Below are positions 53,328 to 64,000 of a stretch of 64,000 nucleotides of DNA, in pieces. The notes beneath the pieces were generated by a model. It did no database searches and was not told the origin of the DNA. It worked only from the letters and a program-made list of their open reading frames with translations. The DNA comes from UBA6176 sp032119375 (GTDB lineage Bacteria > Verrucomicrobiota > Verrucomicrobiia > Limisphaerales > UBA9464): NCBI GenBank assembly GCA_964430505.1, contig CAYSGH010000012.1, positions 1 to 64,000 of the forward strand, given 5' to 3'. The stretch's first letter is position 1, and each line of letters starts with the position of its first letter. Both the position numbers and the translations under genes were made by a program.

Positions 53328-54116
53328 TTACTTGAGCTGGATATGGCCGGGCACGCCCGGGCGGACCTTGCCGTCGGCGTTGTCGAACTCGGCCTTGATG
53401 CGGAGCAGGCCGCTGGCCGCGTCCACGACCGGGGAAACGTAGGTGATGATGGCCTCGCGCGGGACGGTGGCCTCGCCGGCCGCGACCTCCACGGGGATGC
53501 GCTGGCCAAGACGCACGCCGGTTGCCAGGCGGGGCTCGACGTTGGCCACGAGAAGGCAACGGCGCGTGTTGACGACGCGGACGACGGGCTGCTGTTCCTC
53601 GCACTTCTCCCCGACGTCCTTGTGAAAGAGGGCAACCTGGCCATCGAAGGGCGCCAGGATTTGGCGGCGTCGCAGGACGGCGGCGGACAGCTCCAGGTCC
53701 ACGCGTGCGATGTCGAACTCGGCCTTCTTCTTGCCGAGTTCCTCACGGCTGACGGAGATGGCATTGCGCTGGGCGAGGGAATTGAGGCGCTCGAGCTCGC
53801 TCGACGCGAGGTCTCGGGCCAGGCGCTTGCGCTCGACGTCCAGTTGCTCGAGCTGCTTGTCGAGCTCGATGACCACCTGGCCGTTGGTCACGCTGGCCCC
53901 CTCGGCCACGGGCCGCGTCCCCACCACCCCCACGACCGGGAAGGCCATCGTCACGTCCTGGATGGGCTCCGTGATGCCGGGAAACCAGCCGGGCTCGGCG
54001 GCAGGGAGAGCCAGCATGGCCAAGGACAGCGCAAGCGCGATGCCGCCACGAGCCGGGGCGGCGGCCACGACGGCGAGGCGCGAGGCGGGGTGGATGGGGG
54101 GTGTTGTTGGCTTCAT
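53328..54116 (-). CDS. HlyD-family periplasmic adaptor (membrane fusion protein)
   Basis: This 262-residue adaptor has an N-terminal hydrophobic segment (residues ~24-40, ALALSLAMLALPAA). It then has a lipoyl half (VGVVGTRPVAEGASVTNGQ), a helical hairpin (KQLEQLDVERKRLARDLASS to RVDLELSAAVLRRRQ), the second lipoyl half (ILAPFDGQVALFHKDVGE), and a beta-barrel ending VRPGVPGHIQL. It is short for the family and probably ends after the barrel. It lies between the TolC gene (31 nt upstream) and the GAF-HlyD gene (8 nt downstream). No partner RND or ABC pump is in the window. Confidence 0.88.
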   Translation of the reverse strand: MKPTTPPIHPASRLAVVAAAPARGGIALALSLAMLALPAAEPGWFPGITEPIQDVTMAFPVVGVVGTRPVAEGASVTNGQVVIELDKQLEQLDVERKRLARDLASSELERLNSLAQRNAISVSREELGKKKAEFDIARVDLELSAAVLRRRQILAPFDGQVALFHKDVGEKCEEQQPVVRVVNTRRCLLVANVEPRLATGVRLGQRIPVEVAAGEATVPREAIITYVSPVVDAASGLLRIKAEFDNADGKVRPGVPGHIQLK

Positions 54117-54147
54117 GGCGGTGTGGCCTCGGGGCGCGTGGGTGGGC

Positions 54148-55816
54148 TCAAGGGCCCTTCCTGGGCTCGGGCAACGTCACCGTGGGCTGGGCGGGCCGTG
54201 CGTCGAAGCCCTGTGCCAGCTTTTGGCGGGCCTTCGCGCGCATGGCCAGCAGGTCGATCTCGGCCGAGCGCGCCTCCAGGAACGAGCCGCGCACCACCTC
54301 CAGCTCCACCCAAGCCTTCCGTTCCATGACCATGCTCTCGATGATGGCAATCCGGGCTTCGAGGAGCTTCTCCTCCGTTTCGAGAACGGCCCGGCTGTCA
54401 ATGGAGCCCACGGCCAGCCGGTCGAGCTGCGCCTTGAGGAGCTTCTCGTGGAAGTCCACGACGGAGCGCGCGTTGGTCAGGCTGCTGCGGTGCAGGTCGA
54501 TCTTGCGCCGTGCGCCGTCGATGGAGTTGAGCATCTGGACCTCGGCCTCCTTGAGGGAGGACAGGGCGCGGATCTTGCCGAGGCGGCCGGCCTCGAGGTC
54601 GTTCTTCTCCTTGATGCCGCCTCCCAGCGGCACGCGCAGCTCCATGCCCAACGACCAGGCCGGGTAGTCCTGCCGCGCCATGTCGGACAGGGAGCCATCG
54701 GGCGTCCGCGAGAGGCCGTTGAGCCCGAAGCTGCCCTTCAGGTCGAGCTGGGGCAGCTTCTGGTTCTCGAGATAGGCCACGCGCAGCTTCTCCTGGCTGA
54801 CCTGCTGCTGGCGGATCATGTAGTCCGGGTTCTTCACAAAGGCCATCTGGTAGCTGGCCATGGGGTCCGGGGCTGGGTCCGACGACTCGGGCGAGTCCAC
54901 GGCCTTGGGCAGGGCGGCGTCGGCTCCCGTGAACTGGGAATAAAGGCTGCTGAGGCGGCTGGCGTAGTCGAACGCGGTCTGGCGGGCCTGGGCCACGCGG
55001 GCCTTGCGGGACGCCACGGCGGCCTGGGCCTGCACGACGTCGAGGGCCGACCCCTTGCCCACCTCGAGGCGGGCCTCGTTGTCCGCCAGCACCTTGGCAG
55101 CGGTGGCGAGGGAGTCGGCGGTGATGCTGGCCTGTTCCTGGGCCAGGCGGAGATCCCAGTACGCCGCCTCGGCGCTCGCCAGAGCCAGAAACACCTGGCG
55201 GCGGTATTCTTGGAACGCGACCGACGAGGCCAGGGCGGCCAGACGGATCTTGGCGGTGGTGGCGTCGATGCCCCCGCCCTTGAGCAACGGTTGCGTTGCG
55301 CTAATGCCCACGAAGGTCTCGTATTGCCTGCCCACGAACGCCAGGGAGTTGGTCTCCGACGCCCCGATGTTGTTGTTGAGGTCGCGCAGCGCGTAACCCG
55401 TCCGGACCCTCGCGCCCGTGCCGAGCAGGAACTCGAGGCCCGCGTTGTATAGATAGGGTGTTGCGCTCCGCAAAGGTCGGTCGCGCGAAAAAGCCAAGCT
55501 GCGCCGTCTGCTGGCGGTTGTTGGGCCGCAGCGTGTCCTGGTAATCTGCCCCCGCCACAAACGCCGGCTCAAAGATGCCCCGCTCGCCTTGTGCCACGCG
55601 GTCGCTGGCCTCCGACTCGTAAAGCCGCGTTTGGATTTGCTCGTTCTGGTCCACAACCAGCTTGCGAAGGTCCGCAAGCCGCAGGTCGGTCGTTGGCCCT
55701 TGTGCGACGGCCGGGGTGGAAACGAGGGATGTCGCGATGGCGGCCACGAAAAACGGGAGGCGCCTCCATGCCTGTGGGTGACGCGAGTTGGGACAACACG
55801 GATGGATCCAAGGCAT
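54148..55816 (-). CDS. TolC-family outer membrane protein with apparent 4-bp frameshift
   Basis: TolC proteins form the outer membrane exit duct. ATG 55816 begins a signal peptide (RRLPFFVAAIATSLVSTPAVAQ). The mature part starts DLRLADLRKLVVDQNEQIQT and reads FAERNT before the frame breaks. Downstream, another frame continues YNAGLEFLLGTGARV, GYALRDLNN, QPLLKGGGID and later coiled-coil repeats to the stop. The break is at a tandem tetranucleotide (ATAG)2 at 55449-55456 on the plus strand. Removing one copy gives one 554-residue protein reading NTLYNAGLEF, which fits TolC. It may be a sequencing error, a recent mutation or slippage-type variation. It is the first gene of the export operon. Confidence 0.82.
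55449..55456 (-). other. Tetranucleotide tandem duplication causing the TolC frameshift
   Basis: On the minus strand the sequence reads CTATCTAT, two copies of CTAT. With two copies the reading frame shifts (ERNTLSIQRG). With one copy the frame continues (ERNTLYNAGLEF) into the conserved TolC body. Confidence 0.8.
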
Positions 55817-56253
55817 GAGGAAGAGGAAACCCACACTCCCCGTCGCCTGCAATCCCTAGTGTCTGCGGCCGGAACCGAGGCTTTCGGTCGCCCCTGGATT
55901 GAAATCCCCCGCGACGGGAAGCCGGCGTCGTCGATGCCGTCCGGATGCTTCCAAGCGTTTTCCCGAACATCGAGGTAAGCAATCCCGCCCGTTTCCCGAT
56001 GAACGCGGTGGTGGGTGGGCGTGGTGCCCGCCGCCGGGAAGGGATGCGCATGAAGGAAGATCTGGGGAAGGAAGGGCTCGGGACGACAGCAGGTGTGAAG
56101 GCAGCCTTGGGGAAGGGTGGCTCTCGATGGGCCGGTGTCCGGTGCGAGGAGGCGGGCGGCCGGAGACCGAGTCGTGAGAAGAAGCCGAGCCATCGGGTCG
56201 GGGTGGATGCCCGCTCGTGCCCGCGCTCCCAGGACCACGGGCTGGCCGGTGGG
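55817..56253. other. Divergent intergenic region, TolC operon / ARPP-1 gene
   Basis: This 437-nt region should hold promoters for the export operon (minus) and the ARPP-1 gene (plus). No convincing -35/-10 pair, repeat or RNA was seen. Part of it is open in the ARPP-1 frame (ATG at 56044), but that extension is low-complexity. Confidence 0.5.
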
Positions 56254-57363
56254 ATGGCTACGGTTGGAGACGCGGCCGGGCCGGCCGTGCGAGGTGCCTC
56301 CTCGGACGGTGTCGTCGGGGCGTGGCTGAGAAGTCTTCGGTTGGGACGGGCCAAGGAATGCGGCGGGGTCGTGTTGGTGCCGCTTTTGGAGCCATGCCCT
56401 GGCCACTCGCCATCCCCGTTGCAGGAGCCCTCGCTGAACGGCGCCCGCCCAGCAGGGGATGGGGTCGTGGCGAGGTTGGACTATCGGTCGATGCCGGAGG
56501 CCATGGCACGGGGCGAGCTGATCGTGACGGAGGTGTCGTCCGAGGGGGTGATCGGCGAGGTGCTCGTGGTGAACCGGGGTGACGTAGCGGTGCTGGCCTT
56601 GGAGGGGGAGGAATGGTCGGGGGCACGCCAGAACCGGGTGTTAACCGAGAGCGTGCTGGTGAGTCCGCAGGCCTCGGTTCGGGTGCCGGTGGTCTGCAGC
56701 GAGCCGGGGCGTTGGTGCTATCTGGGCAAGGGCGTGGGTCCGGCGATGGGAGATTCCGGGGTGTGTCTTCCCTTGGGCTTCAGGGCGGCGATGCGGTCGG
56801 CGGGCCATGGGGCGCAGGAGGTGGTGCGGCGCGGGCTCATGGGATGGCGATCGAGGTTGGGGATGGGCGGGACGATGGCCGAGTGGCAGGAGCGGGAGAT
56901 GCGGCGCTGGGAGGGTTTGGAGGAGGCCTTTGCGTGGGTGCCGGGGCAGGTGGGGTGGATGGCCTGGGTGCAGGGGGCCTGGCAATCGGTGGAGGTGGTG
57001 TCACGCCCGGCGGCTTGGCGACGCTGGCATGGGAAGGCTTTGGGGTGCGTGTTGGCCGGGGCGGACCCACGGGGGGTCCATCATGGCTGGGACATGCCGG
57101 GCACGAGCGGGGGTTGGCGCGAGGAGGCGCGGTTGCTGTTGGATGAGCTGGCCGTTGGGAGCGGGTCATGCCGCCCGGGCGTGGCCATGGGGGACGTCCA
57201 TGAACACGCGGCCCCCCCGTGGGCGGGTACGGCCCTCGTGGTCCACGGCGAGGTGCTCCACGCTGGATGGCAGCGAACTGGGCCAGTTCAGGGGAAAACG
57301 GCGGCGCGGCCTGGTTCGTGCCAACGCGATCAGGCGACGGAGATGACGTCGGTGCCGAGGTAG
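56254..57363 (+). CDS. ARPP-1 family (DUF6569) domain protein
   Basis: The protein has 369 residues from ATG 56254. The family signature is clear: LDYRSMPEAMARGELIVTEV, VLVVNRGDVAVLALEGEEW, ARQNRVLTESVLVSPQA and VPVVCSEPGRWCY. It ends with TALVVHGEVLHAGW. ARPP-1 domains are of unknown function; the family was named for an association with Arg-related and phosphatase-superfamily proteins, and no such partner is beside it here. There is no signal peptide from this start; upstream ATGs (56044, 56050) would add low-complexity sequence. Its 3' end overlaps the convergent serS by 34 bases (57330-57363). Confidence 0.8.
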   Translation: MATVGDAAGPAVRGASSDGVVGAWLRSLRLGRAKECGGVVLVPLLEPCPGHSPSPLQEPSLNGARPAGDGVVARLDYRSMPEAMARGELIVTEVSSEGVIGEVLVVNRGDVAVLALEGEEWSGARQNRVLTESVLVSPQASVRVPVVCSEPGRWCYLGKGVGPAMGDSGVCLPLGFRAAMRSAGHGAQEVVRRGLMGWRSRLGMGGTMAEWQEREMRRWEGLEEAFAWVPGQVGWMAWVQGAWQSVEVVSRPAAWRRWHGKALGCVLAGADPRGVHHGWDMPGTSGGWREEARLLLDELAVGSGSCRPGVAMGDVHEHAAPPWAGTALVVHGEVLHAGWQRTGPVQGKTAARPGSCQRDQATEMTSVPR

Positions 57364-58637
57364 GGTTGGAGGGGTTCGGGGATCCGGACGGACCCGTCGG
57401 CTTGCTGGTGGGTTTCGATCAAGGCGACGAAGAGGCGTGCGAGGGCGGTGCCGGACCCATTGAGGATGTGGGGGAATCGGTTGTCGCCGGAGGTGGGGTC
57501 CTTGAAGCGGAGGTTCATGCGGCGGGCTTGGTAGTCCTCGCAATTGGAGCAGCTCGAGACCTCGAGGAACTGGCCTTGGCCGGGCGCCCAAACCTCGATG
57601 TCATAGGTCTTGGCGGAGGCGAAGCCCATGTCGCCGGTGCACAGGTTGATGACGCGGTAGTGGAGGCCGAGTCGTTGGAGGACGGTCTCGGCGTTGGCCA
57701 CCATGGCTTCGAGTTCGTCATAGCCGACCTCCGGCGGGACGATCTTGATGAGTTCGACCTTGTCGAATTGGTGGACGCGGATCATGCCGCGTGTGCCGAC
57801 GCCGGCCGCGCCCGCCTCGGCGCGGAAGCAGGGGGAATAGGCGACATAACGGAAGGGAAGGTCGTTGCCGTGAAGGATCTCCTCCCGGTGGATGTTGGCC
57901 ACGGGAGCCTCGGCGGTGGGCAGGAGGTACAACTTGCCGAGCGTGGAGGCGTCCAGGCCTTCCTGCACGGCGTAGGCTTGGTCGCGGAACTTCGGGAACT
58001 GGCCCACGCCCACCATGCAATGTTCGCCAATGATGTACGGCGGGGCGACCTCGCGATAGCCGTGCTCGCGTTGATGAAGGTCGAGCAGGAAGTTAATGAG
58101 CGCACGCTCCAGCCGGGCTCCCCATCCGGTGTACAGGAGGAAGCCCGACCCGCTGAGCTTGGCCCCGCGCGCAAAGTCCACGAGGCGCAGCTTCTCGCAC
58201 AGGGCGACGTGGTTGAGCGGTTGGAAGGGGAACGTTGCCGGGGTGCCCCACCGGCGAATCTCCGGGTTGTCCTCCGCCGTGGCACCGATGGCGACGCTGG
58301 GGTGGGGAAGGTTGGGAATCGCCAGGAGAAGGTCGTCGCGTCGTGCGGCCGCCTCGGCCACCTCGTGGTCCAGGGCCGTGATGCGGTCGCCGATGGTTCG
58401 GACGTCGGCCTTCTTGCCTTCGGCCTCGGAGGCCTTCTTCTGGGCCATGAGCGCGCCGATTTCCTTGGAGGTGGCGTTGCGCTGGGCCTTGAGCTTCTCG
58501 ACCTCCGCCAGGGCGGCGCGGCGCCGTTCGTCGAGGGCGAGGACCTCGGCCACCTTGGCGTCGTCGCCCCCGCGCCTGGAGGCGAGGCGTTCGCGCACGA
58601 AGTCCGGCTTCTCCCGCAGCAACTTGATGTCCAACAT
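57330..58637 (-). CDS. serS: Seryl-tRNA synthetase
   Basis: SerS charges tRNA-Ser. The 435-residue length is canonical. The N-terminus MLDIKLLREKPDFVRERL begins a long coiled-coil tRNA-binding arm. The class II core shows LPTAEAPVANIHRE, CFRAEAGAAGVGTRGMIRVHQF (motif 2), LEVSSCSNCEDYQARRMNLRF, and LNGSGTALARL (motif 3). The start at 58637 is 87 nt from the divergent hydrolase. Its end overlaps the convergent ARPP-1 gene by 34 bases. Confidence 0.96.
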   Translation of the reverse strand: MLDIKLLREKPDFVRERLASRRGGDDAKVAEVLALDERRRAALAEVEKLKAQRNATSKEIGALMAQKKASEAEGKKADVRTIGDRITALDHEVAEAAARRDDLLLAIPNLPHPSVAIGATAEDNPEIRRWGTPATFPFQPLNHVALCEKLRLVDFARGAKLSGSGFLLYTGWGARLERALINFLLDLHQREHGYREVAPPYIIGEHCMVGVGQFPKFRDQAYAVQEGLDASTLGKLYLLPTAEAPVANIHREEILHGNDLPFRYVAYSPCFRAEAGAAGVGTRGMIRVHQFDKVELIKIVPPEVGYDELEAMVANAETVLQRLGLHYRVINLCTGDMGFASAKTYDIEVWAPGQGQFLEVSSCSNCEDYQARRMNLRFKDPTSGDNRFPHILNGSGTALARLFVALIETHQQADGSVRIPEPLQPYLGTDVISVA

Positions 58638-58724
58638 GCCGGCGAGAATGGGAACCGCCGCGCCCGGGGCAATCCGGAACTTGTCCGGGCTTCCACGTTG
58701 TGCCGGCCTAGCCATGCTGGCTGC

Positions 58725-59638
58725 ATGAAGCGAGCGACGAGGCCGTTGCCAGCGGGCCGACTGCGGCTTGCGGCGGCACAAATGGTGTTTGCCCCAACCA
58801 TCGAGGGAAACCTTGCGCGCATGGAACACGCGGTGGGACGTGCGGCGGCGGCCGGGGCCGACGCCATCCTGTTTCCCGAATGCGCGACGACGGGCTATGC
58901 CATGGACTTTGCCACGCTGGAAAAGGCGGCTGCGAAGGATGCGTTGGTTGCGTTGGCTGCCATGGCGGCCCGGCATCGGGTCCATGTGTTGGCGGGCAGC
59001 CCGGTCTTCATGGGCCGGCGCCTGCTCAACGCACTGGTGGTGTTCGACGGCACGGGACGCCTCGTGCACGGCTATGCCAAGTGCCACCTCACGGAACGCG
59101 ACCGCCGTTGGTTTGTCCCCGGCGACGGCCTGTCTTGGTTCCGCCTCGGCGACGTGACGGCGACCGCCATCATTTGCCATGAACGACGGTATCCGGAATT
59201 GGTGCGGTTGCCCGTGATGGCGGGCGCGCAGGTGGTCTTTCACCCCAACGCCGGACTCGACGACCTCGCCGTGTCACGGGCCAAGCGCGGCGGCCGCGAT
59301 GGCATCCCGGTTCGGGCCTTCGAGAACGCCGTCTTCTACGCATTCGCCAATTCCGTCGGGCCGCAGGGCCACGGCAAGTGGTCGGCGGGCGACACCAAGA
59401 TCGTCGCGCCCGATGGCACGGTCCTCGCCTTGGCGGACAACCGGAGCGAGGCGCTGGTCATGGCCGACCTCGACCTCTCCTTGGCTACCCGGAAGTACGC
59501 CGAGGAGGCCTTGCGCCATCCGCGGCTTCTCGCGGCCCATTGGCGGGCGATGCTGCGGACGATAACCCGACGCGCTCGCGAAGCGGACAAGGCGTTCCGA
59601 CGGGCGATGGAATCGTCTGCCAGCGCCCGGCGCACGCG

Positions 59639-59657
<19 letters not shown>
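58725..59657 (+). CDS. Carbon-nitrogen hydrolase (nitrilase superfamily)
   Basis: This 310-residue amidase/nitrilase-like protein has the Glu-Lys-Cys catalytic triad: Glu in ILFPECATTGY, Lys in GYAKCHLTERD and Cys in AIICHERRYPEL. The length fits the superfamily. The substrate is unclear; an omega-amidase or N-carbamoyl hydrolase is possible. The start ATG 58725 (MKRATRPLPAG) leaves an 87-nt divergent region to serS. Its 3' end overlaps gcvP by 19 bases (59639-59657). Confidence 0.9.
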
Positions 59658-62530
<2,873 letters not shown>

Positions 62531-62841
62531 GTTCTGTGGGGGATGCCCGCCACGCAGGGCGGGCAGGGCGAAACTATGGCCAGCCCATGGGGTCGCAAGA
62601 ACGAATCCGGGATGAACGCTTCCCGGGCGCACCCGAAGGATTACGTTTCTTGCCGCCACCCCGTCATGCCCCACTCGTTGCGTGCCCTCGCAGGACGGAT
62701 CGCCTCGCGGGGCCTTGGTGGGGACGGCACGACGGCGCAGCGCGGTGTCGGCCCGCCAGGAAACACAAGCCGGGAGGACGCTGTCGGTTGAATTTGTGTT
62801 GAACAGCAAGGGAGGACTCGGCGAGAGCGTAAGGCACTGAC
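62531..62841. other. Divergent intergenic region, gcvP / hydroxylase
   Basis: This 311-nt region should hold the gcvP leader and both promoters. A hairpin GCCCGCC-N6-GGCGGGC (62545-62564) lies 14 nt before the gcvP start on its mRNA. No glycine riboswitch consensus was found. Confidence 0.5.
62545..62564 (-). repeat. Inverted repeat next to the gcvP start
   Basis: A perfect 7-bp stem with a 6-nt loop lies directly upstream of the gcvP ATG. It is not followed by a T-run, so it is not an intrinsic terminator. It may affect translation or be a dispersed GC-rich palindrome. Confidence 0.5.
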
Positions 62842-63663
62842 ATGAACTTGGGCTTGAACGGGCTAACGGCGGACTTTGTTCGGCTGGTGATCTGGCTGGC
62901 CGTGTTGTGCGCGGTGTTCCTGCCGCTGGAACGATGGGCCGCCGTGCGGCCGCAGCGGGTGCTGCGGCGGGAGTTTGCCACGGACCTGATGTGGTACTTC
63001 ATTAACGGCCTCGCGGCGGGGGTTTTGCTGGGCGTCCCGGTCGCCCTTCTCGCTTCGGTGTCCCGCAAGCTGATGCCGGCCGCCTTCCTCCAGTGGGCTG
63101 GCGCACTGCCCGTGTGGGTCCGGGCGGTCGCCGGCCTCATGATCGGCGACCTCGGGTACTACCTTTACCATCGCCTGTGCCACCACGTGCCTTGGCTGTG
63201 GCGATTCCATGCCGTGCACCACAGCGCCCAGGACATGGACTTCCTGGTGAACAGCCGGGCGCACCCGCTGGACCTCGTGGCCGGACGCTTTGCGGGTCTC
63301 GTGCCCCTGTACGTCCTCGGTCTTGCGGGACCCGTCGGGGAGAAGGGGACCCTCGTTCCCATCATCATCGGCCTCGTTGGCACGGCTTGGGGGTTCTTCA
63401 TCCATTCCAACCTCCGGGTGCGCCTGGGGCCGCTCGAATGGCTGGTGTCCACCCCCTCCTTCCACCATTGGCACCACACCCAGCACGGCCCCATCCACCG
63501 CAACTTCGCCTCCATGATCCCGGGGCTCGACCGCCTCTTCGGCACGCATCACAACCCGGCGGGCCAATGGCCCGAGGCCTACGGCATCGACGAGCCCATG
63601 CCCGAGGATGTTCCCGGGCAGCTCGTCCATCCCTTCGCACCGAGGCAAATGCCTCCCGCCTAG
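62842..63663 (+). CDS. Sterol desaturase / fatty acid hydroxylase family membrane protein
   Basis: This 273-residue membrane di-iron protein has the His motifs HRLCHH (~residues 110-115), HAVHH and FHHWHHTQH. Several hydrophobic helices are visible (VRLVIWLAVLCAVFLPL, GLAAGVLLGVPVALLAS, LVPIIIGLVGTAWGFF). The family hydroxylates or desaturates lipids or sterols; the substrate is unknown here. It is divergent from gcvP and ends at a 16-nt palindrome (TCCCGCC-TA-GGCGGGA, 63654-63669) spanning the stop codon. Confidence 0.9.
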   Translation: MNLGLNGLTADFVRLVIWLAVLCAVFLPLERWAAVRPQRVLRREFATDLMWYFINGLAAGVLLGVPVALLASVSRKLMPAAFLQWAGALPVWVRAVAGLMIGDLGYYLYHRLCHHVPWLWRFHAVHHSAQDMDFLVNSRAHPLDLVAGRFAGLVPLYVLGLAGPVGEKGTLVPIIIGLVGTAWGFFIHSNLRVRLGPLEWLVSTPSFHHWHHTQHGPIHRNFASMIPGLDRLFGTHHNPAGQWPEAYGIDEPMPEDVPGQLVHPFAPRQMPPA

Positions 63664-63669
63664 GCGGGA
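63654..63669. repeat. 16-nt palindrome spanning a stop codon
   Basis: TCCCGCC-TA-GGCGGGA is perfectly palindromic and includes the TAG of the hydroxylase gene. There is no T-run after it. Confidence 0.6.
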
Positions 63670-63777
63670 CATGCCGTCGGGTCGAGCCTGGCGATTCCGT
63701 TGTCATGGCCGCCGCCGCCGTGGTTGCATGGGTCTCGCATGGGGTGGCAAGCATCCAACCCGGCACGAGATTCCACT

Positions 63778-64000
63778 ATGGCGACACCTCCTCTGACGGC
63801 ATCGGAAGTCCAAGAACTGGCCAATGGCCTGGGCCGGCTGGCGCGCAACCTCTGGTGGAGCTGGGACCAGGATGCCCAGGACCTCTTCCACGACCTGTCC
63901 CCGCGCGGCTGGCAGAACCTGTACCACAACCCCGTGGCCGTCCTTCACGAGGTCTCGGCCTATGAGCTGCGCGTGCGCTTGCAGGAACCCGCGTTTGCGG
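63778..64000 (+). CDS. Alpha-glucan (glycogen/starch) phosphorylase, N-terminal fragment
   Basis: The first 74 codons are seen; the gene runs off the window. The sequence has NLWWSWDQDAQDLFHDLSP and RGWQNLYHNPVAVLHEVSAY, the N-terminal DUF3417 domain of large alpha-glucan phosphorylases. ATG 63778 (MATPPLTASEVQELANGL) is the start. It degrades or remodels glycogen with phosphate and PLP. The PLP and catalytic domains lie beyond the window. Confidence 0.9.
   Translation, partial: MATPPLTASEVQELANGLGRLARNLWWSWDQDAQDLFHDLSPRGWQNLYHNPVAVLHEVSAYELRVRLQEPAFA

Noticed and set aside
62545..62842. Glycine riboswitch upstream of gcvP
   Set aside because: The conserved aptamer core elements were not found on either strand.

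Overview
This is a high-GC window from a Gram-negative bacterium of the PVC superphylum, most likely a verrucomicrobial lineage. The pointers are LpxA and LPS-type glycosyltransferase genes, a PSD1-cytochrome/DUF1501/WD40 operon typical of Planctomycetes and Verrucomicrobia, GEVED repeats, a secreted protein ending in the aromatic-Arg tail common in Verrucomicrobia, and a giant protein with a LEPR-like N-terminal motif. Shine-Dalgarno motifs are weak or absent before most genes, and many neighbours overlap as ATGA or GTGA. The sequence is a draft scaffold: a 100-N gap at 46233-46332 lies in a tandem repeat and is flanked by an identical 55-nt sequence on both sides.

Left part (1-20.5 kb), mostly housekeeping: rarA, 5-formyltetrahydrofolate cyclo-ligase and rny on +; murA, prmC and an exported-looking methyltransferase on -; tRNA-Pro(GGG); then on - lpxA, an AbiEii-type nucleotidyltransferase with a small coupled partner, and a Gfo/Idh/MocA oxidoreductase. 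Next come a small-gene/terminator locus, a membrane-anchored hypothetical protein, the PSD1-DUF1501-WD40 operon and mutS on -, and an LPS-type GT2 plus an FkbM methyltransferase on +. A REPIN-like paired hairpin lies before the giant gene.

Centre (21-56 kb), the remarkable region. A 6553-codon gene encodes a giant protein with internal adhesin-like repeats, Calx-beta domains, SdrD-B-like domains and long RTX calcium-binding arrays. Five bases later begins a large Sec-type secreted protein with five GEVED domains, an IgGFc-binding-like domain and cadherin-like repeats, interrupted by the gap. Facing them on - is a tight five-gene operon: TolC (with an apparent 4-bp frameshift), a HlyD adaptor, a GAF-HlyD adaptor, a PqqD-M50 peptidase-HlyD fusion and a short SecA-like ATPase. 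No ABC transporter is present. I read this as a candidate type-I-like export route in which a SecA-type ATPase plus an M50/HlyD membrane protein replace the ABC exporter, with the giant RTX protein as the probable cargo. That is inference from gene content and position.

Right part (56-64 kb): an ARPP-1 family protein, serS, a nitrilase-family hydrolase, single-chain gcvP, a sterol desaturase/fatty acid hydroxylase family protein, and the first 74 codons of an alpha-glucan phosphorylase that runs off the window.
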